From NCBI GenBank assembly GCA_051294375.1, contig CM119266.1:18896087-18960086 (forward strand): a DNA stretch of 64,000 nucleotides, in the 5' to 3' direction. Source of the DNA: Paraspadella gotoi. Its lineage: Eukaryota > Chaetognatha. The translations under genes and the position numbers were made by a program. Of this stretch, positions 46,634 through 59,476 are shown one piece after another; the stretch's first letter is position 1, and every line of letters begins with the position of its first letter. Under the pieces are notes generated by a model. That model searched no databases, was not told the origin of the DNA, and was given only the letters and a program-made list of their open reading frames with translations.

Positions 46634-46816
46634 GAGAGGAGGAGAGAATAGAGAAGGAGGAGAGAGGAGAGAGAGAGAGGGAGAGAGAGAGAGAAGAAGA
46701 GAGAGGAGAGAGGGAGAGAGAGAGAAGAGACAGAGAGAGAATTCGCGTAGCAAAGGCCAGACGTTAATGTAAGACGCGTCAGGGTTTAAGCGTCTCGATC
46801 GCCGGCAGAAGCAGCA
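46634..46816 (+). other. Block in reversed orientation inside the right arm
   Basis: This segment, ending with CAAAGGCCAGACGTTAATGT, AAGACGCGTCAGGGTTTAAG and GATCGCCGGCAGAAGCAGCA, has the same orientation as its left-arm partner at about 45120-45292. The sequences on both sides of it are reverse-complemented as expected. Its right edge joins CTCTCAACCTCTCTGCGC without a gap. It is either a local inversion with breakpoints in GA/CT repeats or a misplaced contig. Confidence 0.82.
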
Positions 46817-47054
46817 GCTCTCAACCTCTCTGCGCTACTGCGACTGCATTTAGACTTCCAGGGAAATCGTGTCTTAGATATATGCTTTTTGGAAAGTCAT
46901 GACGTTGTCGTCGATAATCGTCGTCGTCGTCGTCGTCGTCTCTCTCATTTCCTCCAGGGCGAACGAGGTTTCTATTTTTGGTGGTTGGTGCCGGCGAAAG
47001 GATAAGTGGAGGGAAAGCATTAAAATGTAAAAATGTAAAAAAGTCAAAGAAACG

Positions 47055-47289
47055 NNNNNNNNNNNNNNNNNNNNNNNNNNNNNNNNNNNNNNNNNNNNNN
47101 NNNNNNNNNNNNNNNNNNNNNNNNNNNNNNNNNNNNNNNNNNNNNNNNNNNNNNNNNNNNNNNNNNNNNNNNNNNNNNNNNNNNNNNNNNNNNNNNNNNN
47201 NNNNNNNNNNNNNNNNNNNNNNNNNNNNNNNNNNNNNNNNNNNNNNNNNNNNNNNNNNNNNNNNNNNNNNNNNNNNNNNNNNNNNNNNN
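47055..47289. other. 235-bp assembly gap (N)
   Basis: The gap corresponds to the CT-rich stretch at about 44800-44889 of the left arm, which is much shorter there. Confidence 0.99.
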
Positions 47290-47444
47290 AGAGAGAGAGA
47301 TATTTGGAAGCCGGGTGAGGACCGGCGGCCGCCAAAATTTCCGTTTCCCTTCTTGGCTCTCACCTTTCTATACTTACTTTGCTTCTCGTTACTTTTTCTA
47401 AGTTACTCTTTTTTCGGGAGAGAATTTTTTCTCTATCGAACGAG

Positions 47445-47529
<85 letters not shown>

Positions 47530-47587
47530 TCTCCTTCGAAAAAGAGAGAGAATTGCCCTTTACAAATTATTAGGAGGGAGAATCTCG

Positions 47588-47631
<44 letters not shown>

Positions 47632-48222
47632 ATTTCGTTTTGAATTAATCATCGTCATCATCATTTTCACTCGATTTTAATTAATCTAATAATTTTAATT
47701 TTAATTAATTCAATAATTTTTCCTATTTTTTAAACATATCTCCCCTTTTTTCTCCAGATCCTCGTTTTGCGGGAATATTGTCGACTTTGAAAAATCGTCG
47801 ATTCCACGGATGGAAAAACAAAACAAAAACAAAACATTGTGGATGAAAATTTTTTTTATTGATTTTTTTTTGTTTCAAAATCGCGGGAAGAAATTTTTTT
47901 GGGGGTTTCAAATTTGAGTTTTATTTTGTGTCTCAGCGCTTCCCGTTTTACCAAACAAACGAGAATATTAAACTAACAAATAATTGATGCCGACGAACTT
48001 CTCTCAAAGTTTCGCGATTTACATCTCGGACGTCGACCTGTGACTCTCGGATTCTCCAAAGCTATTTCTTTCCCCTTTGTCCACGTTTTTCACGACCTTA
48101 CCTTCCTTACCTTTCTCCGAATACTCTTCTACGCCACGCCCCCTCTGCGTTATTCCCCCCCAACTTCTCTTTTCCCGTTTCTCTCTCAAAAACGATTCCT
48201 TCACGTCCCTTGCCGGATTCGC

Positions 48223-48280
<58 letters not shown>

Positions 48281-49510
48281 GTCGTCGTTGATGTCGTCGT
48301 TTCTTGCGTCGACGCTCGCGTTTGTGCGTCCCGAGTTTTGGGCGCGACGAAAAAAAAAAAAAAAGCCGCGCGAAATAAAAAAAAATGTCGATATTCACAA
48401 CTTCAACATGTGAGAATTGATTCACTAGAGTCACAAAAAGAGGAAAAAAATTAAAAAGGGAAACAAAATCCCGAAAGAAAACTACGACAAAGAAACTGCG
48501 TTTTGTTGGGAACGGAAATCCAAATCGGTTGCCAAGCGACGTCTCAACTCTGAAAATCTCCGTCGTGGGATGAAAAATTAAGGTAAGAGTTTCATTCTTA
48601 ACATTCACACGTTTGTAACATTAATGCGAATAGATATTCAAATTTAATCAGTTACACAAATTGTCTTGAAGAAGATGCGCAATGAAAACTATTACTTATT
48701 AACTAAGTTTACCATAATTTTGTTCTTACCGCAGATAATTTTTTTAATAAAATTGTTCATAGATTATTACAATCTTTTCATTCAGATGGCGTTTAAAACG
48801 AATATTTGAAATGAATAAAATAAACGTCGGAGACTTAAAAAGAAACAATTTTAAAACCCCTGACTTTTAATCAAATCTTATTTTAATAATTTCAAAATAT
48901 TTTCACGTTCCCTGACAGATCGCCCCTTCCCGCCATCTCTGTCCCTGTCCTCCATCCGCCGCCGGAAGTGACGTCTCGCTCTCAATCCGGTCGGCGCCCG
49001 AGGAGACTCTCTCCCACTTCTTTCCTTCATCGAAAAGAAAGAAGGAAAAAACGGATCCAATTCTTAAAAAAAAAAACAAAAAAAACAACAACAACAACAA
49101 AAAAAGAGAGGACACTCGCAGACGTAGAGTTCGTCATCGGTTTAATACGGGTCTCATCATCGTCATCGTCTTTGCCGTCATCGTCGTCTTTTTTCGTTTC
49201 GTCTTTTCTTCGTCATCGTCGCCCGTCATAGTGATCGTTTTCGTCGCGTCTAGTCAATAGTCACACGTCGTCGTTAATTCTTTTTTTTTTAGTTATTTTA
49301 CCGACTTTGACTTCTCCGTATACTCTATCCCGTCATACTCACAGTTCCGGTCGTCTGCTTATTATACGACCGAACCTTCTGTCCAACTTTTCCGATCACT
49401 ACCGTTGTGTTTTTTAAATCTTTAACATCGACAAGAAAAAACTATCTTATTTAAATTAAAAGAAAAAAAAACTTTCTTTTAAAATTCTTTCTTTCTCTCT
49501 CTCTCTCTCT

Positions 49511-49581
<71 letters not shown>

Positions 49582-50112
49582 AACTCTTTCCCCGAATTTG
49601 TGTTTCCGGAATTTTTGTACATTGATTCCTTGCATTGCGAACATCCAAATAAGACTCAACAGACTTCGGGAGACCAAAATTTAAATTGAATTTAGAGAAA
49701 AAAAAATAGAAAAAAAAAACCACACAAATTGAAATTCTCTCTCTTTTCAATGAAACAAAATTTAAAACGTGCGCCGTCTCTCAATAAAATAATATGTAAA
49801 AATCGTAGTATCATCGCCTGGAATTTGTAAAGTGTCGTCAAAGAAACTATATATTTTACATTCTCTATCTCCGACTCGCACTTTTCGCCGTCGTCTGGAT
49901 TCTCTCGTTTAAAGGTAAGTTTGTTAAAGGTTGATTTCGGGGTCGGTTCACTTCGCATCACTTCTCACGATCGATCGATGATTTTAAGATGATATGAATG
50001 TGAAAAAAAAAATCGTGTCTCGTTTGGGTTGAGGGGGACAGAATTTGTGAAGAGCGATTGGACGAAATCGAAAATTAGGAGATTTAATTGATAAGGAATT
50101 AATTAAAAGCTA

Positions 50113-50458
50113 GTAGTCCAAAGTCAGGAGCAAGATAATTATATTTAATGAATGGATAATTGGATATTGTATGTCAACGGGGAGACATGTGTGATACCCG
50201 GGGTGTGAGGCATCTCCCGACGGCTGGGGTTCAGCAGTGACCACCCCATGTCACTGGCGTCTTTAATGTTTAAGCCGAGGCCGTCACACTTTAACCCAAC
50301 GTGACCGTTTGGGGATTGAACCAGGAACTTATGGTTGGTTAACAAGCACTTAGCTGTCCAAGCCAATGGGACGAGCTCTCTTTCTCCAAGCTATACGGGA
50401 GGCGAATTTAGGATTCGCTACAATTGGATAATTGTTATATTGGTTGTACCAATTTCAT
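50113..50458 (-). repeat. tRNA-derived SINE within a family D element (right arm copy)
   Basis: On the minus strand the B-box GGTTCAATCCC lies at 50312-50322 and the A-box TGGCTTGGACAGC at 50353-50365. The tail with GTGACATGGGGTGGTCACTG follows. The ends are TATTGGTTGTACCAATTTCA on the right and CCAAAGTCAGGAGCAAGATA on the left. This copy is better preserved than the left-arm copy, with fewer deletions in the ends. Confidence 0.75.
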
Positions 50459-51157
50459 TATATACTGTACAATAGGTTAGGGGTTTAATACCATATGAGG
50501 ACTTTAATGACTTTAAAGTTAACCGTCACGAGGAACAATAAAAGGATTTTACTACCTACTATAACGTTGCTTAACTCTAAAACTAGTAATGAATTTCTGT
50601 TTGTTTGTTACTCGTCTCGTGCCGTCGGTCGCGCGTGGCGACTTGATTACCACGAGTTCTGTCCTACAATTCGTTCAAAAACGTTTATTGTTCAAATATA
50701 TGTATGTATGATGCTAGAGTAAATAAAAAAAAATCTTTTTCCCGCTCGTTCTCCTACTGCAAAGATTTTTTTTTCACCTGGGCCAAGACAGGTAATACAT
50801 AAAATCCTCGCCTCCACTGTTTCCCTTCACGACTCCGGTCTTGTGAAGATGGAATGATTTTGTGAGAAAACGTCGAGTGAACCGAAGAACGCCGCGTTAC
50901 GCCCATTCGCGTTATGGTGAAAATGGGATAAGAAGAATGAGGGGGAGAAAGGCTGAGTCTGTTTATAGTGAGAGGGAGTTGAGGAGGAGAGGAAGAGGAG
51001 GAGGAGAGGGAGAGAAGGAGAGGGAGAGGAGGGTGACCCGGGGACGTTTTGAGTAACAAGGCGCCTCCTTTCATTTCCACATGTGACTCCGACTTGATAG
51101 GGTCAACTATGAGTTCACTCACATCAATTGGCGAGCCGAGGCATAGCGCAAGAGAAG

Positions 51158-51225
<68 letters not shown>

Positions 51226-52346
51226 AGAGAGAGAAGAGAGGAGAGAGAGAGAGAGAGAGAGAGGAACCGATAGTATTTGTAGTGAGTCAAAGGTTGATCT
51301 TACCTTTTAAAACTCTGTTGGAGATGATGGAAAAAGGTCGGGAGTTTTTTTTTATTTTAAAACTGATGTTGAAATATTGGCGATAGTTAATATTTATGGT
51401 GCTATAATGCATTAAGGTTCCATAAACTAGATTTACTGGCGGATGGTGAAAAAAAAGGGGGGGATTGTTAATATGAGGTTAGAAGTGGGCGGTGATGGTG
51501 AATCCTGAGTCTGACGTGAAAAAGGTCCAGACACTGACTCGTAGTGAAGGCCGTTACGCAATTCGTTACGCACGGAGAAGCAGCGTTCTATTTTCAGTCG
51601 CCCATCGATTCTCTCTTTCTGCCCGCGTATTCTCCTAGCGAACCGTCTCCCCCTTCTGCCCGATGCTCGTTCTTTCATCACGCTGCCCGTCTTATCTTTT
51701 ATAATCCCATTACAAGGACCATTTTCCTCGTGTTTTTCGTCTCTACCGATTGACCCTCTCCTTTTTCTTTCGCTCCATCCCTTCTTATTTTCGGTTATCT
51801 TTTGTCCCTTAGGTTTTGCCCTCTTCCCATCTCTACGCCCATCTGTCAATCATCTATTCCCTCATCTTCTCCCTTATCTCTCCCCTCCCTTTACAGGCCG
51901 CCTGTCTTTCCATCGTCCCCGCTCGCCTGGCTTCCTTTTTTTTCTTTTTTTCCCCCCCATTTATTTTTTTTCCTTTTTTTCCATTTTTTTCCCTTACCAT
52001 TCACAATCTTCCCTTTTGGTGATTGACCTTTGGCAATTCTTAGGAGGACAAAGGTTTAAGATCCGCGTAATTGCCGAAAGTTTGGCTCAAATGAATTCTG
52101 TAAAATTTATCGAACGTAAATAAGAATTGATCGGACTTCGGTTTCGTCTCACGTTTTCTATTCCATGTCACGATAGACGGGATCGTGTGGCGCGTCCCCC
52201 GGATGTAACTAGACGGTGCGAGGAAAATCAAACAGCGCGTGACGTGATTTCTCGCTAGGAAATCAACAGCGAGTGAATAACCTTTTTGTCCATCCATTTT
52301 TAATTGTATTTATAATTGTTACAATATATTGATGTTTGACTTAGAG

Positions 52347-53793
52347 AAACTTTTATTACCTTTATTACCTAAACGTTTAAAACTTACATTTCTATAAAGA
52401 TATAATTAATATTTAGGTTTAATATCAAAACTAACTATATTTAATTAAGTAATTAATAAGATAGCGAGCACTGTAAGGGTCGGTATTAATATCAACTCGA
52501 TAGAGCTGTTCCTTTTTTTTGCATCACTCCTTTTTTCTTTCGGTTTTTGACTTTGGAATCTTTCGCGATTCTTGTCGCGTTTCAACTTCAGTTTCCAACG
52601 CCACCCTGGGGACGACGACGACGACGACGAAAACGACGACGACGAGAACGACGACGACGACGACGACACAAAATAAAACGAAGACAAAAAGGAATTCCAC
52701 ACTAGAATTTTTGAATTCAGTAACAACGAAGAAAAACGAAGAGATGCGAAAGAGACAATAACATTACCATTGTCGGTCAAAAGTCAGGGCCAAGTCTAAT
52801 TTGTTTCTTTTATTGAATGAATAGATAATTTTAGATATTAGTTGTACCAATTTTATCATCAACAGTAAAAGCCAAAAAAAAACAAAACAATGTCTTCAAA
52901 GAAAACTAAGGTTGCAGCGGCAAGGGAAAGATAAATTAGTTACAACAAAAATAATTTTGTTTACAAATATAATAAAATTAAGCATCCGTCTTGATTTTTT
53001 GACATAACCTTGGAGCCACTGAGAAGAAATGGAAGATCATAACTGGAAAGACTTTCGAAATGATAAAAAAAAGAGACGCATAAGAAAAGTGAATTTCTGG
53101 TCATTAGACCTTGCCAAGTTGCCATATATCAAAAGTTTTGAAATAAAAAAAAACGCGTATTGTGTAAAAGGTGCCCAATGGGCACTGCCCATATATCATA
53201 TGAATTTTTTGAACATTTTTTCCTAAAAAAATTAATAGTAAATGCTGCCAAATGCCAACTGGACTTTTTGCTAAATATCTTTCAAAGCAGGACGAAACCC
53301 AATCTATCTTGTAGAGCGAAAAAAAAATTGACTATGTTACATACATTATAAATTAAGTTAGTTTTTTACCAGGTAACCTTTTTTTTTAAAAAAACCTATT
53401 GTTTTGGGCAATTTTTAATAAAAATTTTAAAAATGATATTTTAAAATTAAATTCAATAAAGCTGGTCATGGATCCACGTACGACTACAAATGACTAGGAA
53501 GTCTTTTCAAGCCTGAATCCCCGATTTTTTTAAGCCTAAGAAGAGTCGGACGGAAAATGTTGATGGGGCGGCGGTCAGTGACGTTACTGCTGCAGCTGGT
53601 GTTGTAGCTGTTGTTGCTGTGACTGCTCCCGGTAGAGGGCGAAGGTTGTAAGCGAAGAAAGACGCGACCTGAATTTCAATGAATTGAGTCAAATCTTGAT
53701 ACCCAATGACGATTCGCTATGTCCAATTGGTCCATTGTCCAATTGTCCAATTGGTCCATTGTCCAACCAAACGCGATGTTCCCATTCTATCTC
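52347..53793. other. Intergenic DNA
   Basis: A minus-strand fragment of family D lies at about 52770-52860 (AAAAGTCAGGGCCAAGTC, AGATATTAGTTGTACCAATT). A (GAC)n array lies at 52610-52670. No gene is supported. Confidence 0.55.
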
Positions 53794-54180
53794 CTCAAAT
53801 CGATTCCATCCTTTTCTCAAATCGATTCCATCCTTTTCTCAAATCGATTCCATCATTTTCTCAAATCGATTCTATCCTTTTCTCAAATCGATTCCATCCT
53901 CTTTTCAAATCGATTCCATTCTTTTCTCAAATCGATTTTATCCTTTTTCTCAAATTGATTCCATCATTTTCTCAAATGATTCCATCATTTTCTCAAATGA
54001 TTCCATCCTTTTTCAAATCGATACCATCCTTTTTCAAATCGATTCCATCCTTTTTCTCAAATTGTTTCAATCATTTTCTCAGATGATTCCATCATTTTTC
54101 TCAAATTGATTCCATCATTTTTCAAATCGATTCCATCCTTTTCTCAAATGATTCCATCCTTTTCTCATATCGATTCCAAC
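53794..54180. repeat. 22-bp minisatellite, about 17 copies
   Basis: The unit AAATCGATTCCATCCTTTTC plus TC repeats with length variants of 20-23 bp. Each full unit carries the palindrome ATCGAT. Open frames of up to 141 codons (Ile-Pro-Ser-Phe-rich) cross the array in more than one reading frame, so they are not evidence of a gene. Confidence 0.92.
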
Positions 54181-54819
54181 CTTTTCTCTCCCCCCCCTTC
54201 TTCCTTTTTTAATTTCCTCGCCGTAGTTCGACGCGACGAATAAAAAGGGAATGAAAAAGTCATAAAACTCGTTTTTTCGTCGTGTCGTCGTCGACGTCGT
54301 CGTCGTCGTCGTCGTCGGCGACGGCCTTCGAGTCGTGAGTTAACTTTTACGATCGTTCTCCTGCTTTTTTTTCTTTTTTGTCCTCATTCTCTTGCTTTTT
54401 TCTCATTGCTTTTTTCTGCTTTTTTCTTCGGCTTCTTCTTCCTCGACGAATTCTTAAAGATGGCGATCAATCCTGGATCAGAGATTGACTCCTTAAACCT
54501 TTTAAATTTCCAAGATTAAATTGTTATTGAAAAAGTCATTTAACATGAAATCGTCGTAGCTAACTATTGTTTATATGTATAAAAATTAGATCTAAGTATT
54601 ACTAGATTGATTATGTGAAATTATGTGAAATTATTATGTGAAATTATTTGAAATTTCCATCTCTTACTTCAATGGCGTTCGATTGCATTGCATTTATCTC
54701 GTACTCTGCTTTAACAATGAATTAAACTGCTTGACGCATTATCTATTCTTGACCGTTTTAAAATTAATTTTGCCTGATCCGCTTTTCCTTTCCCTCATTC
54801 GCCTCCTCACCAGTTTAAA
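54181..54819. other. Intergenic DNA
   Basis: A (GTC)n run lies at about 54283-54320. No gene is supported. Confidence 0.55.
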
Positions 54820-55058
54820 GCCTCACTTACATCTGTGCCATCTCTCTCTCACTTTCCCCTTCAGTCGCCTCACTTACACCAGCGCCATCTCGCTCTCACT
54901 TTCCCTTTCAGTCGCCTCACTTACATCAGTGCCATCTCTCTCTCAGTTTCTCCTTCAGTCGCCTCACTTATATCAGTGCCATCTTTCTCTCCCTTTCCCC
55001 TTCAGTAGCCTCACTTACATCAGCGCCATCTCTCTCTCCCTTTCCCCACTCTTCAGTC
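54820..55058. repeat. 47-bp minisatellite, 5 copies
   Basis: Units start GCCTCACTTACATCAG, continue with GCCATCTCTCTCTC, and end CCCCTTCAGTC. Four are 47 bp and the last is 51 bp. Since 47 is not a multiple of three, the 202-codon open frame across it reads a different frame in successive copies. Confidence 0.92.
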
Positions 55059-56374
55059 GCCTACCCAACGAATCTAAAAACCTTGTTCCCGCGACTCAAA
55101 GCGGTCGGGATTTTCCAATTTTACGGTCCTCGTCCCTTCCCTTCGATGTTGAGGTCCTGACCTTCGACCCGGACGTCACTCTGTCTCGGTCACCGATTGG
55201 TCGAAGATCCGGCGAGAGAGCCGCCGATTGGTCGGAGGAAGGATGACGCAAGCAACGACGACGACGAGGACGAAGACGCTGGCGACGACGACAAAGAGAT
55301 CGGCCATATTGATATGCAGCAGCGACGCTCGTCGTGTTCGGCGTGAAACGCGATTAGCGAATATGAAGAAGGATTTAGTGCCACATGAATTCCTTTTTTT
55401 TTTATTCTGAATATCGTTTACCAGTCGTAAAAAAAAGGGGAGAAGGGGAAATAGAGGGGGGCGGGGGGAGGAGGATGTGGGACACTTCCTGTCAAAAAGA
55501 TAGGATGAATGAAGTAGTAATCCTTGTAAGCTGCGGTCAGGTGCCGTGCGAGGGATACACTCATTTCTCAGTGGAAATTCCTCAAATAAAAAAAGGTCGA
55601 TCAAGGTTGTTTTGGGGGGGGAGAATTCACTGTAGAATTATCAAGGCATTTTATCTTCCTTAATCTGGATAGTTGTTGTAATGACTATAATTTATAGTAT
55701 AAATAAATAGTATAGTTTAATTTATAGTATAAATTTGTCTTTTCACTATGCGCTCCCCCTAATCCTTTTTCAAATGTGTCCCCGGTGCAATGGTTGGTAA
55801 TTAAATTTCACGTCCAATCTAAATTTATTTTGGTGCCGGCAATTTCTTTTCCTTTTGTAAAATTTATTATTAATCTTAGCATTTTGATCGTCGTCGTCGT
55901 CGTCGTCGTCGTCTCACACATAATCTTACACAGACAGAGTCGAGTCTTTTTTCGAAAAGAACATTCTTTCTCGCTCGTTCTCACTCTCGACCCGCGATTA
56001 TTTTCTCTTATCTTCTCTCAAAAACTTCTCTTACTTTGATCCTTCAATTCTCTTTTTTTTTACTCCCGAGACATTAATTTATTATAATAAATTCAGTAAA
56101 TGAAATACAATATAAACCCAACTTGTTTTGTCAAATAGTAAAAACATAATTTATTCTTCACTTACTATTACTTGCGTCAATTTGCAGTTCGTAGTGAACA
56201 AAATACGAACTCTGAGCCTAAAAGAAAAAAAGTCTGTACAACGAGTTTAATTGAGTCTTTGAATCGTCTACTCCTTTCTTTTCCCCTTTCAAAGATAATG
56301 GTTGTTGACCCCCGACCCTTTCCATTGCTTCACGTATATGCACTTTAAGTCTCTCTCTCTCTCTCTCTCTCTCT
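55059..56374. other. Intergenic DNA
   Basis: Moderately GC-rich with ACG/GAC triplets to about 55330, then AT-rich. A (GTC)n run lies at 55890-55912. Short frames on both strands overlap each other and none is supported. Confidence 0.55.
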
Positions 56375-56862
56375 NNNNNNNNNNNNNNNNNNNNNNNNNN
56401 NNNNNNNNNNNNNNNNNNNNNNNNNNNNNNNNNNNNNNNNNNNNNNNNNNNNNNNNNNNNNNNNNNNNNNNNNNNNNNNNNNNNNNNNNNNNNNNNNNNN
56501 NNNNNNNNNNNNNNNNNNNNNNNNNNNNNNNNNNNNNNNNNNNNNNNNNNNNNNNNNNNNNNNNNNNNNNNNNNNNNNNNNNNNNNNNNNNNNNNNNNNN
56601 NNNNNNNNNNNNNNNNNNNNNNNNNNNNNNNNNNNNNNNNNNNNNNNNNNNNNNNNNNNNNNNNNNNNNNNNNNNNNNNNNNNNNNNNNNNNNNNNNNNN
56701 NNNNNNNNNNNNNNNNNNNNNNNNNNNNNNNNNNNNNNNNNNNNNNNNNNNNNNNNNNNNNNNNNNNNNNNNNNNNNNNNNNNNNNNNNNNNNNNNNNNN
56801 NNNNNNNNNNNNNNNNNNNNNNNNNNNNNNNNNNNNNNNNNNNNNNNNNNNNNNNNNNNNNN
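56375..56862. other. 488-bp assembly gap (N)
   Basis: The gap begins in a CT tract and ends in a GA tract. A fold-back or mis-joined structure here cannot be excluded, because the flanks are complementary repeats. Confidence 0.99.
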
Positions 56863-57862
56863 AGAGAGCGAGAGAGGGGGGGGAGAGAGAAAGAGAGAGC
56901 GTTGTGACCCATATCTCCCTTGATAAAAAATCGGTCAACCAAAGGCTCGTCCGTCCGCTTGGGTTTTTTGCTTCGGCTCCAAATCCAGAAAAATTCCTCG
57001 TTTTTTGAAGCTGCGTAGTGCGTACCAAATCGTACCAAAGGCAAAGCCGTACCATCTTGCAAAATAAATGTTGCTCAAACTTTTGCTTAACTTTTGCAAT
57101 TTAATTTAATTTAATTTATTTGGAAAATGTTTTGTTTTGTTTTGAATTTACTATTGTTTATCAAAAGAGCTCATTAGAAGCAGAAATACTATTTTTTTAA
57201 ATATATATATATATAAAAGTTACGAAAGTTTCAACGACATTTATTTTCCAAGATGGTACATGTAGTAATTGTGAGGATTCAGTGCGTTTCAACTCAGGAG
57301 GCCGAATCCGGTTATCGACGACCAGAATACAATAGTTAAAATGCCTATCCTTCGCATAGACAGCAAATTTTTATTTTATTATTATTAATATTTATTTATT
57401 ATTTTGTTATTTTTTTCATTTATTTAATTACAGTGTTTGGTCTGAAATGACGCATTCTGATAAAAATAATTATAAGCCAGGTTAAATATTTCGCGTTGAA
57501 TTATCGCTAAATGAGGTAAGGCGACGACGACGACGACGACGACAGAAGAACAATTGCGACGATTTCCTCCTTTTTTTCTTTGTGTCGAGAGAAATGAGAT
57601 CAGCTTCGTCGATTCAACTTCATCGCCAAAACCTCGGGTTTGCTCTTTCCATTTCTCTTTCTCTTTCTATTTCTCTTTCAATTTCTCTCACCGTCAATGA
57701 TGCCTGTCTATAAAGAGTTTTAAATGTATTTTAAATGTAAACTCCTCCTTGTTATGATTTTCACTACTCAAATACTAAGTATTGTCTGTCAGCGAAAATT
57801 AACCATCTTCACTTTCCGCTTAACTCTTAAGGCTTCATTTCCAGAAGGACGAATTGTCAATA

Positions 57863-57867
<5 letters not shown>
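56863..57867. other. AT-rich intergenic DNA
   Basis: A short (AT)n run lies at 57198-57216 and a (GAC)n run at 57519-57542. No gene is supported. Confidence 0.55.

Positions 57868-57904
<37 letters not shown>
57868..57904. repeat. (CT)n microsatellite
   Basis: About 37 bp of CT dinucleotides. Confidence 0.93.
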
Positions 57905-57909
<5 letters not shown>

Positions 57910-58269
57910 TTCTCTCCCTTTCTCCCTTTATAATTCTATATATCTTGCTCTCTCTTGGTCACTTTTCTCTCCTGCTTACTAATAAGAAAACAAATTTCAG
58001 AAGAAAATATTTTTTTCATTTTCTACTATATCTCATTTTGGTTTCAGAATGAAATTTTAATTTTAGTATCTAAAGTTTCTTTCACGCATTTCTTTTTATT
58101 TCAATGATAGTTTTCCTTTCAGTTTATATTTTCAGCAGCATTTCAAGTATTAATTCAGTATAATACTACGTGATTTTACCAAAACATAGACTACATTTAG
58201 ACATGACAGTGTTCAACAAAATAGCCTTAGGAAATTCTCGGAATTTCTACAACTTTTGCGATCAAGTTA
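57905..58269. other. AT-rich intergenic DNA
   Basis: Nothing was seen here that supports a gene or element. Confidence 0.55.
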
Positions 58270-58325
58270 GAATTCGGAGCAGCGGAGCAGCGGAGCAGAG
58301 GAGCAGAGGAGCAGCGGAGCAGCGA
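58270..58325. repeat. 8-bp tandem repeat GGAGCAGC
   Basis: Six copies of GGAGCAGC or GGAGCAGA plus a partial copy. It is GC-rich in AT-rich surroundings. Confidence 0.93.
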
Positions 58326-58427
58326 AGTTCCACTCAAATTTCTCTTCTTCACTAATTTTTTCTTACTTTTTTCTTGAATTCTTTCTATCTTTCTCTCTTA
58401 CTTTCTATCCTGATTTTGAAAGAGAGA

Positions 58428-58435
58428 AAGAAAAA

Positions 58436-58523
<88 letters not shown>

Positions 58524-58528
58524 AAAAA
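58428..58528. repeat. (GAAA)n microsatellite
   Basis: About 100 bp, nearly perfect. Confidence 0.95.
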
Positions 58529-58862
58529 AAATACTCGATGCTTCGAACGTTTTTTTACGTTTCAACGAATTTGGAGTAAAAAAAAACGAAAAAAAAACGG
58601 GTGTTAGAATTGATAAATATTTCCTATTTAATTAAATTACATCGAATGACAACTACTTTACAAGAGATCGTATATTCTAATATAACACATATATAATAAC
58701 ATATAATATCTTTATATAATATAATACACGACTACTTAATTGATTTTAAAAATGTTAAAATGGAGTTTTTCTAAGCCTAAGGGAGTTTAATATGTCCAGG
58801 TCGATAATGTTAGTAAAGAAGTTTAGTTGCTTTTTCAGCAAAAACTTTTTTCTATTTTTTAT

Positions 58863-59425
<563 letters not shown>

Positions 59426-59476
59426 ATGAAATTGGTACAACCAATATAAAAATTATATTAGTTGTACCAATTTCAT
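59426..59476. repeat. Head-to-head ends of two family D elements (24-bp inverted repeat)
   Basis: ATGAAATTGGTACAACCAAT plus ATAA at 59426-59449 faces its reverse complement at 59453-59476 with one mismatch and a 3-nt loop. It marks the meeting point of two oppositely oriented family D ends. Confidence 0.88.

Larger units (their letters stand above)
36740..52346. repeat. Imperfect palindrome of about 15.6 kb
   Basis: Sequence from 36740 rightwards matches the reverse complement of sequence from 52346 leftwards, all the way to a short centre near 45.93 kb. Checkpoints include CTCTAAGTCAAAC (36740) against GTTTGACTTAGAG (52334), the ends of the tRNA-like element (41.7 and 50.3 kb), the AGACGTCGCTTGG-type segment (43.53 and 48.53 kb) and AACTAGGCTTAATTCAGA (45.61 and 46.24 kb). 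The arms are about 90% alike or better where I compared them. Differences are mostly single-base indels. It could be a genuine inverted duplication or a fold-back assembly artefact. Confidence 0.9.
46033..52346 (-). repeat. Right arm of the large palindrome
   Basis: This arm is 6.3 kb and is the reverse complement of the left arm without the 3.1-kb segment. It contains two gaps (46576-46633 and 47055-47289) and one block (46634-46816) whose orientation does not fit. Close to the centre, at about 46080-46220, its differences from the left arm are only extra bases in homopolymers. Towards the outer end substitutions and scattered indels increase. Confidence 0.88.

Noticed and set aside
54638-55246. 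202-codon plus-strand frame
   Set aside because: It crosses a 47-bp tandem repeat whose period is not a multiple of three. The frame is open only because all three frames of the unit lack stops.
56289-57062. Long frames of 200-257 codons across 56.3-57.1 kb
   Set aside because: They are carried through 488 unknown bases, so their length has no meaning.
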